Part shown: piece after piece, positions 7,075 through 11,777 of the stretch
Numbering within the stretch: the stretch's first letter is position 1
How the letters are laid out: each line of letters starts with the position of its first letter
Assembly: GCA_003533405.1 (NCBI GenBank)
Contig: DQDL01000015.1
Span: 1-11,777 of the forward strand
Length of the DNA: 11,777 nt
Direction: 5' to 3'
From: Clostridiales bacterium
Lineage (GTDB): Bacteria > Bacillota > Clostridia > Oscillospirales > Oscillospiraceae
Notes under the pieces: model-generated
What the model was told of the DNA's origin: nothing
The model's database searches: none
What the model saw: the letters and a program-made list of their open reading frames with translations, nothing else
Position numbers and translations under genes: made by a program

Positions 7075-7428
7075 ATGATCAGCGTGAACTTCCGAGATCC
7101 ACGCCCGATATACGAGCAGATAAAGGACAATCTGCGCCGTCTTATCGTGACGGGTCTGCTGCCGACAGGCAGCAAGCTGCCCTCGGTGCGTGAGATGGCC
7201 TCCGACCTCGCCATCAACCCCAGCACCATTCAGCGTGCCTACCGTGAGCTTGAGGCGGAGGGTTACATCAGCTCGCAGCCCGGCAAGGGAAGCTTCGTCT
7301 GCGCTAAAGACGGTGTGGACGAGACCCGTAAAAACGAGCTTCTCGGCAAATTTGACGAGCTTGTTACCGAGCTCGGCTACATCGGCGTTGATAAGCCTCA
7401 GCTTATTGAGCGACTGAAAGGAGAATAA
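7075..7428 (+). CDS. GntR-family transcriptional regulator, YtrA subfamily
   Basis: A 117-residue DNA-binding repressor. Residues about 10-76 form the GntR winged helix-turn-helix, with PIYEQIKDNLRRLIVTG, the recognition region LPSVREMASDLAINPSTIQRAYRELEAEG (in part), and the wing GYISSQPGKGSFV. Only about 40 residues follow, a predicted helical dimerization tail, which is the mark of the short YtrA subfamily; there is no FCD or UTRA ligand domain. It is the first gene of an operon with an ABC ATPase (4 nt gap) and a permease, the usual context of YtrA-type regulators. It probably represses its own operon through the inverted repeat at the promoter. The inducing signal cannot be read from the sequence. 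Confidence 0.93.
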   Translation: MISVNFRDPRPIYEQIKDNLRRLIVTGLLPTGSKLPSVREMASDLAINPSTIQRAYRELEAEGYISSQPGKGSFVCAKDGVDETRKNELLGKFDELVTELGYIGVDKPQLIERLKGE

Positions 7429-7432
7429 GCCC

Positions 7433-8326
7433 ATGATCGAAGTCAGAAATGTCATAAAGGAATTTGACGGCTTCCGTGCTCTTGATGACCTGAGCATGAC
7501 CGTGCCGACAGGCTCTGTGTACGGCCTTGTGGGGCCCAACGGTGCAGGCAAGTCGACCATCATCCGCCACCTGACCGGCATCTACCGTCAGGACGCAGGC
7601 GAGATAATGATAGACGGTGCGCCCGTGTTTGAAAATCCCGAGGTCAAAAGCCGCATCGCTTATATCCCCGACGATATCTTTTACTATGCAAACGCTTCCA
7701 TCCGTGAGATGATGGATTTTTACAGGAGCATCTACCCGCATTTTGACGCAGAGCGCTTTAAGAAGCTTAGCGATGTGTTCGGCCTTGACCCGAAGCGCCA
7801 GATGCGCAGGCTCAGCAAGGGCATGCAGAAGCAGGCGGCGTTTTGGATCGCCGTGTCGCTGCGCCCCGAGATACTCATCTTGGACGAGCCTGTCGACGGC
7901 CTTGACCCCGTCATGCGCCGCCAGATATGGAGCATCATCATGGCTGATGTCGCCGAAAACGGCACAACGGTGCTCGTTTCCTCGCACAATCTGCGCGAGC
8001 TTGAGGATGTGTGCGACAGTGTGGGCATCATGAACAAGGGCAAGATCATGATAGAGCGCAGCTTAAACGAGCTTCAGGAGAACATAGTTAAAATCCAGCT
8101 TGCCCTGCCCGACGGCGAGAGCTTGCCCGAGGGACTCGACATTCTGCATAAGTCCAATACCGGCCGTTTGCAGTCGCTCATCATGCACGGCACGCAGGAA
8201 GAGCTGACGGAGAAGCTGCAAAGCGCACATCCGCTTTTCATCGATGCCGTGCCGCTTACCCTTGAGGAGATATTCATTTACGAGCTTGGAGGTGCTGACT
8301 ATGAAGTCAAAGATATCGTTCTTTAA
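7433..8326 (+). CDS. ABC transporter ATP-binding protein (YtrB-like)
   Basis: ATPase of an ABC exporter-type system, acting at the cytoplasmic membrane face with the permease encoded next. The 297 residues include Walker A GPNGAGKST (34-42), Walker B ILILDE with E152, D-loop GLDP, and switch histidine H185 in SSHNLRELE. Two motifs are variant: the signature is LSKGM (127-131) rather than LSGGQ, and the Q-loop position reads AYIPDD (76-81) with no glutamine. Both variants are familiar among YtrB-like and drug/peptide resistance ATPases. After residue 205 a further 90 residues form an accessory C-terminal domain. AAGGAG lies 9 nt before the ATG, at the end of gntR. The last 26 nt overlap the permease start. 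Confidence 0.93.
   Translation: MIEVRNVIKEFDGFRALDDLSMTVPTGSVYGLVGPNGAGKSTIIRHLTGIYRQDAGEIMIDGAPVFENPEVKSRIAYIPDDIFYYANASIREMMDFYRSIYPHFDAERFKKLSDVFGLDPKRQMRRLSKGMQKQAAFWIAVSLRPEILILDEPVDGLDPVMRRQIWSIIMADVAENGTTVLVSSHNLRELEDVCDSVGIMNKGKIMIERSLNELQENIVKIQLALPDGESLPEGLDILHKSNTGRLQSLIMHGTQEELTEKLQSAHPLFIDAVPLTLEEIFIYELGGADYEVKDIVL
8288..8292 (+). promoter_or_regulatory. Ribosome binding site inside the ATPase gene that sets the permease start
   Basis: GGAGG lies 8 nt before ATG 8301. A longer reading from ATG 8244 would add 19 arginine- and proline-rich residues that lie within the ATPase coding sequence, and it has no such site. I take 8301 as the start. Confidence 0.85.
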
Positions 8327-10079
8327 CGCCGGTATTTTCAAAAGTATGCTCAAGCGCTTCTGGCCGCTGTGGACAGCCTATTTTGCCGTATGGTTCATGT
8401 GCCTGCCGCTCCCCTCTCTTGTGGCAAGGCTTCAGGGCGTCAAGGAATCGGCTGTCACAGTGGTCGCTGCCGCAATGAAAACGAGCGTGGAAGCAAGCGT
8501 CGTCTCCGGTTTCTTAATGGGAATCCTTGCGGCAATGGCGGTTTTCGGTTTCCTATATAACTCACGCAGCTGCGGCATGATCGCCTCGACTCCCGTTCGC
8601 CGTGAGGCGGTGTTCTGCTCGGCGTATCTTGCCGGTGCACTGCCGGTGCTTGCCGCTAACCTGCTCATCGCCGTGCTCAACTGGCTGTTCACCCTCAGCA
8701 GCGGCATCGAAGGCTCCTGCATTTTCAAGATGAACTACATTTTGTTCGCCGTGAACTCCATGGAGTTTCTCATCTTCTTCTCCATCGCCGCATTTATCGC
8801 CATGCTGACGGCAAACATCGTTGCGTTGCCCGTCCTCTACCTTATATTTAATTTTGTGTTTCTCGGCATGGAATATGTCGTGCGCATGCTCTACTGCATG
8901 TTCGTGTTCGGCTATAACGAGCTTCCCGACTGCATTCTGGAGTTCATGTCGCCGCTTATCTACCTGTTTACACGCATTGGTCTGAGCGCCACGAAAACGG
9001 CGGTCACGCTCACGAACTGGTCTGCACTGCTCGGCTACATCATTGCAGCCGTCGTGCTCACGGTCGCAGCGCTGCTGCTGTACCGCAAGCGCCGCATGGA
9101 GTCTGCCGGTGATGTTATCGCCGTCAAGTCCCTGCGTCCGGTATTCAAGTTCTGCGTCACGGCATGCTCTGCTCTGTGCTTCGGTCTTTTGTTCTTCGTT
9201 ATCATAAGCTCACTGTTCACAAGCCTCTCGACATCGATGCTCGTTTTGTCCGCCGGTCTTATCATCGGAGCGTTCATCGGCTATTTTGCTTCCGAAATGC
9301 TGCTTAAAAAGAGCTTCCATGTCTTTAAAGGCAGCTGGAAGGGCTTTGTCATCACTGTTATACTGTGCATAGTTTTCGCCTTCGTCTGCGTGACGGATCT
9401 GTTTGACCTGTCCTCGCAGCTTCCCGATGCCGATGACATTGAAATGATAGTTTGCAGCCGTGAGAGCGGCGGCTATAATGTGACCGAACGCTCGGATATC
9501 GATGCTATGCTCGATGTCAACAAGGCTATAATCGCCGACCGAGACAAGTATGAGAGTCTTGACAATACGGATCTTGAAAACACCGGCTATGTGAGTATCC
9601 GATACAAGCTCAAGGACGGTCGTGTCATTTGCCGCGGGTATACCCTGCTTATCGATGATAACTACAAAGCGTATTACAAGGTGCTCAGCTCGAAAAATGT
9701 CATCAATGATATCTTTACTCCGGAGATACCCGTCACGGTGCAGAATGTGTACAGTGCATCGTTTGTGTACCCCTCCGGCTCCGACGAGCTGAACTCGATA
9801 TCGCTCACCCCAGAGCAGGCAGTCGATTTTTATGAAAATGCGCTGATGAAGGATATCGAAAACGGTGCGAAAAAGCCCCGCATCCCCGAAATGAACGGCA
9901 CTGCCAACACCGACCTTCCCGATTCGTATGTCTACATTGAGCTTGTCACCGTTCCCGAGGGCAGCATCATGGATGAGACCTACGACAGCTTGGTCGTCAA
10001 CATTGACCCCGACTGCACCGAGTGCATTGCATGGCTCAAGGCAAATCTCAACATAGATCTTAACAATATAGACCTATGA
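8301..10079 (+). CDS. ABC-2-like permease with large C-terminal extracytoplasmic domain
   Basis: A 592-residue membrane component of the GntR-controlled ABC transporter. Hydrophobic segments lie near residues 22-40, 66-87, 107-131, 147-169, 172-202 and 241-261 (a six-helix ABC-2 core), then 282-303, 311-332 and 349-367. Basic patches (VRR at 99-101, YRKRR at 261-265, KK at 336-337) fit a cytoplasmic N-terminus, nine helices and a C-terminus outside. Residues about 370-592 form a soluble, acidic domain with the phrase YVSIRYKLKDGRVICRGYT; this resembles what I recall of DUF6449-containing permeases, not searched. A C-x2-C pair lies at 572 and 575. It overlaps the ATPase gene by 26 nt, so the pair is surely cotranslated. 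By analogy with YtrA-controlled cassettes it may act in resistance to, or sensing of, wall- or membrane-active compounds; the substrate is unknown. Confidence 0.88.
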   Translation: MKSKISFFNAGIFKSMLKRFWPLWTAYFAVWFMCLPLPSLVARLQGVKESAVTVVAAAMKTSVEASVVSGFLMGILAAMAVFGFLYNSRSCGMIASTPVRREAVFCSAYLAGALPVLAANLLIAVLNWLFTLSSGIEGSCIFKMNYILFAVNSMEFLIFFSIAAFIAMLTANIVALPVLYLIFNFVFLGMEYVVRMLYCMFVFGYNELPDCILEFMSPLIYLFTRIGLSATKTAVTLTNWSALLGYIIAAVVLTVAALLLYRKRRMESAGDVIAVKSLRPVFKFCVTACSALCFGLLFFVIISSLFTSLSTSMLVLSAGLIIGAFIGYFASEMLLKKSFHVFKGSWKGFVITVILCIVFAFVCVTDLFDLSSQLPDADDIEMIVCSRESGGYNVTERSDIDAMLDVNKAIIADRDKYESLDNTDLENTGYVSIRYKLKDGRVICRGYTLLIDDNYKAYYKVLSSKNVINDIFTPEIPVTVQNVYSASFVYPSGSDELNSISLTPEQAVDFYENALMKDIENGAKKPRIPEMNGTANTDLPDSYVYIELVTVPEGSIMDETYDSLVVNIDPDCTECIAWLKANLNIDLNNIDL

Positions 10080-10082
10080 GTT

Positions 10083-10143
10083 AAAAAAATAGTAATAGTC
10101 GCCCATATGGCGGCTATTACTATTTATAATTAATTCCTTTTTT
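10083..10143 (+). terminator. Intrinsic terminator after the gntR-ABC operon
   Basis: A 16-bp stem, AATAGTAATAGTCGCC (10088-10103) paired with GGCGGCTATTACTATT (10109-10124), has a single G-T wobble and a 5-nt loop CATAT. A T-run (10138-10143) follows at some distance after an AT-rich stretch, and an A-run (10083-10089) precedes it, so the hairpin could also act on the other strand. It begins 8 nt after the permease stop. Confidence 0.85.
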
Positions 10144-10152
10144 GTTCATGCC

Positions 10153-10179
10153 TTTGTCATATTATCAGGTTATTATATA
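10153..10179 (+). promoter_or_regulatory. Possible weak promoter of the htrA-like gene
   Basis: The gene needs its own promoter because a terminator precedes it. The 10150-10180 stretch is AT-rich, and the best match I find is TTTGTC (10153-10158), 15 nt, TATATA (10174-10179); TATTAT at 10171-10176 is an alternative -10 without a good -35. The poor -35 could mean an activated or alternative promoter. Confidence 0.3.
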
Positions 10180-10209
10180 GGCACTCAAATATGAGAGGCG
10201 AAGACAATC

Positions 10210-11658
10210 ATGGAAGACCGTAAAGATGAAATTAACAGCAGCAAAAACATCTCGGAGGCTGAAAATCTAAGCTCTGAGACCGAGAGCGCTCAGGAAGCCG
10301 AGAGCAGCGCTTCGGCACCGTCCGTCTCCGATGACGGCGAGTACCACTTCGCAAGACCCGAGCAGAATCTGTATGAGGATGCCGAGTTCGTTCCCTGCGG
10401 AGAGGACACGGAAGTCCCAAAGTACTATGTTCCCTCGGAGAAGAAGCCCAAGGAAGAAAAGCCGAAGGACAAGAAGGCCGCTCCGAAATCAAAAAAGCGC
10501 TTTGTTAAGCTTGCGTGTGCCTGCCTTGCGTGTGCACTTATCGGCGGTGCAGTCGGCGGCGTTGTGTCGTGGAAAGTCCTCGACAATAACAGCTCGACCC
10601 CCGAGGCGACGAGCAAGCCCATCTCCGCCGGCACCAGCGGCTCATCCATCAGCTCAAATACCGGCAGCTCGACCGATATCTACTCGCTCGGCTGCAAGCA
10701 GGCGGTCGGTATCACGACCGAGGTCACGACCACCAACTGGTTCGGCCAGACGAGCTCAAGTGCAGTTTCCGGCTCCGGCTTCGTAGTTACCGCAGACGGA
10801 TATATCGTCACCAACTACCATGTCATTGAGGCCGCATATCAGCGCAACTACAAGGTCTCTGTCATGTTCTACGACGGCAAGACCTATGACGCCACCATCG
10901 TCGGCGTTGAGGAAACAAACGACATTGCCGTTTTGAAGATCGATGCTAGCGGTCTCACCCCCGTTGAGATAGGCGACAGCGAGAGCATTCAGGTCGGTGA
11001 AGAGGTCTACGCCATCGGCAATCCCCTCGGCGAGCTCGCATTCACCATGACCACCGGCCATGTCAGTGCGCTTGACCGTAAGATCACCACCAGCGAAAGC
11101 TCCAGCGCCATCAACATGTTCCAGTTTGATGCTGCCGTCAACTCCGGCAACTCCGGCGGTCCTCTGTATAATGCCGAGGGCAAGGTCATCGGCATCGTCA
11201 CCGCAAAGTACAGCTCCACCGGTGTTGAAGGTCTGAGCTTCGCTATCCCCATCAACGATGCTATCGATATCGCAAACGACCTTATCACCAACGGCTATGT
11301 TACCGGCAAGGCATATCTCGGTGCGAACATCGACAGCAGATACAATTCCGTTTACGCAAACTACTACAAGATGCCCGAGGGCGCATATGTGTTCAGCGTT
11401 GAAAAAGGCAGCTGCGCAGAAAAATGCGGTCTGTCGGCAGGCGATATAATCACCAAGCTCGGTGATAACGAGGTCAAGGACTTCAACGACCTCGACTCGG
11501 CTATCCGTTCGTTCAAGGCCGGTGAGACCGCCGATATAACGGTCTACCGCAACGGTGAGTACAAAACGCTCAGTGTGGTCTTTGACGAATCCAAGCCCAG
11601 CGCCGATTCAAACGGCGTAAACGATTCCGGTCTTTCGAGCCATAATCCGTTTGGCTAA
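10210..11658 (+). CDS. Membrane-anchored HtrA/DegP-type serine protease with one PDZ domain
   Basis: A 482-residue surface quality-control protease. Residues 1-75 are an acidic, Ser/Glu-rich cytoplasmic tail, residues 76-97 a Lys/Pro-rich basic stretch, and about 99-121 a single membrane helix (LACACLACALIGGAVGG), so the rest lies outside. A Ser/Thr-rich linker (about 125-155) leads to the trypsin-like domain with an intact triad: H204 in TNYHVIEA, D238 in NDIAVLKID, and S315 in NSGNSGGPL. One PDZ domain follows (about 366-465, with KCGLSAGDIITKLGD). The size and plan match HtrA/HtrB/YyxA proteins of Firmicutes. The start follows GAGAGG at about 11 nt spacing. It stands alone between terminators; no two-component system adjoins it. 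It likely degrades misfolded secreted proteins. I cannot choose between htrA, htrB and degP-type names. Confidence 0.95.
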   Translation: MEDRKDEINSSKNISEAENLSSETESAQEAESSASAPSVSDDGEYHFARPEQNLYEDAEFVPCGEDTEVPKYYVPSEKKPKEEKPKDKKAAPKSKKRFVKLACACLACALIGGAVGGVVSWKVLDNNSSTPEATSKPISAGTSGSSISSNTGSSTDIYSLGCKQAVGITTEVTTTNWFGQTSSSAVSGSGFVVTADGYIVTNYHVIEAAYQRNYKVSVMFYDGKTYDATIVGVEETNDIAVLKIDASGLTPVEIGDSESIQVGEEVYAIGNPLGELAFTMTTGHVSALDRKITTSESSSAINMFQFDAAVNSGNSGGPLYNAEGKVIGIVTAKYSSTGVEGLSFAIPINDAIDIANDLITNGYVTGKAYLGANIDSRYNSVYANYYKMPEGAYVFSVEKGSCAEKCGLSAGDIITKLGDNEVKDFNDLDSAIRSFKAGETADITVYRNGEYKTLSVVFDESKPSADSNGVNDSGLSSHNPFG

Positions 11659-11717
11659 GACCTATTGATAAGCTATTTCTCTTCTCCTTATACATCCTCT
11701 CTATTCTTTTCTCAAAG

Positions 11718-11749
11718 CAAAAGGCCACGGTGAAAACCGTGGTCTTTTG
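11718..11749 (+). terminator. Intrinsic terminator after the htrA-like gene
   Basis: AAAGGCCACGGT (11720-11731) pairs with ACCGTGGTCTTT (11736-11747) with one G-T wobble around a stable GAAA tetraloop; the stem can extend by A-T and C-G pairs at its base. A short T-run ends the right arm. The left arm is preceded by AAA and the other strand reads into CCTTTT, so it may work in both directions. It lies about 60 nt after the stop codon. Confidence 0.8.
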
Positions 11750-11774
11750 TTGTCTTGCTAGTAGCAAAGACAAC
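11749..11774. repeat. Second inverted repeat directly after the terminator
   Basis: GTTGTCTTGC (11749-11758) can pair with GCAAAGACAAC (11764-11774) with one bulged A around a TAGTA loop. It starts where the first hairpin ends and reaches almost to the window edge. There is no T-run within the window on either side, so its role (second terminator, part of a downstream leader, or chance) is open. Confidence 0.5.
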
Positions 11775-11777
11775 CAC

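Noticed and set aside
6949..7581. Minus-strand open frame of 210 codons across gntR, its promoter and the ATPase start.
   Set aside because: It would cover a strong promoter and two genes on the other strand, and its product shows no known domain.
7403..7987. Minus-strand open frame of 194 codons opposite the start of the ABC ATPase.
   Set aside because: Shadow of conserved Walker A and signature coding sequence; it also spans the gntR-ATPase junction, with no start signals.
11570..11773. Minus-strand open frame of 67 codons at the window end.
   Set aside because: It crosses both hairpins and the end of the htrA-like gene, and no ribosome binding site is seen.

Overview
The window is ordinary-looking chromosomal DNA of moderate GC content from a Gram-positive-type bacterium, most likely a Clostridia member of the Oscillospiraceae/Ruminococcaceae kind. 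That placement is an inference from gene content: a ClpE-type Clp ATPase with a zinc finger, the order ecfA1-ecfA2-ecfT-truA, a YtrA-type GntR/ABC exporter cassette, and a membrane-anchored HtrA with a long acidic cytoplasmic tail. It also rests on strong AGGAGG-like ribosome binding sites and sigma-A-like promoters. Genes are packed tightly, and no tRNA, rRNA, CRISPR array, insertion sequence or phage gene is visible.

Positions 1-6900 hold seven genes on the minus strand, read from right to left: a SAM-dependent methyltransferase, ecfA1, ecfA2, ecfT, truA, a beta-propeller-like lipoprotein, and a ClpE-type ATPase cut by the window edge. The first six are separated by 0-6 nt or overlap, so they look like one operon. 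The ATPase follows after 40 nt with no obvious terminator. The two ATPases and EcfT form the energizing module of an ECF vitamin/metal importer. No substrate-binding S component is present, so the module probably serves unlinked S components. TruA modifies tRNA, the methyltransferase probably modifies RNA or protein, and ClpE would unfold proteins for ClpP.

Positions 6901-7074 are a divergent promoter region. The minus operon has a candidate TTGCAA-N17-TAAAAT promoter. The plus-strand cassette has a near-consensus TTGACA-N17-TATGAT promoter whose -10 and start region carry an imperfect inverted repeat, a good candidate operator for the GntR regulator it drives.

Positions 7075-10079 are a three-gene plus-strand operon: a short YtrA-type GntR repressor, an ABC ATPase, and a large ABC-2-like permease with about nine membrane segments and a C-terminal extracytoplasmic domain of about 220 residues. 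Such cassettes often respond to membrane- or cell-wall-active compounds; the substrate here is unknown. A strong intrinsic terminator follows.

Positions 10210-11658 encode a membrane-anchored HtrA-type serine protease with a complete His/Asp/Ser triad and one PDZ domain, followed by a terminator hairpin and a second hairpin at the window end.

I found no clear sign of a wholly new system. The least explained parts are the extracytoplasmic domain of the permease, the lipoprotein coupled to truA, and the methyltransferase heading the ECF operon.
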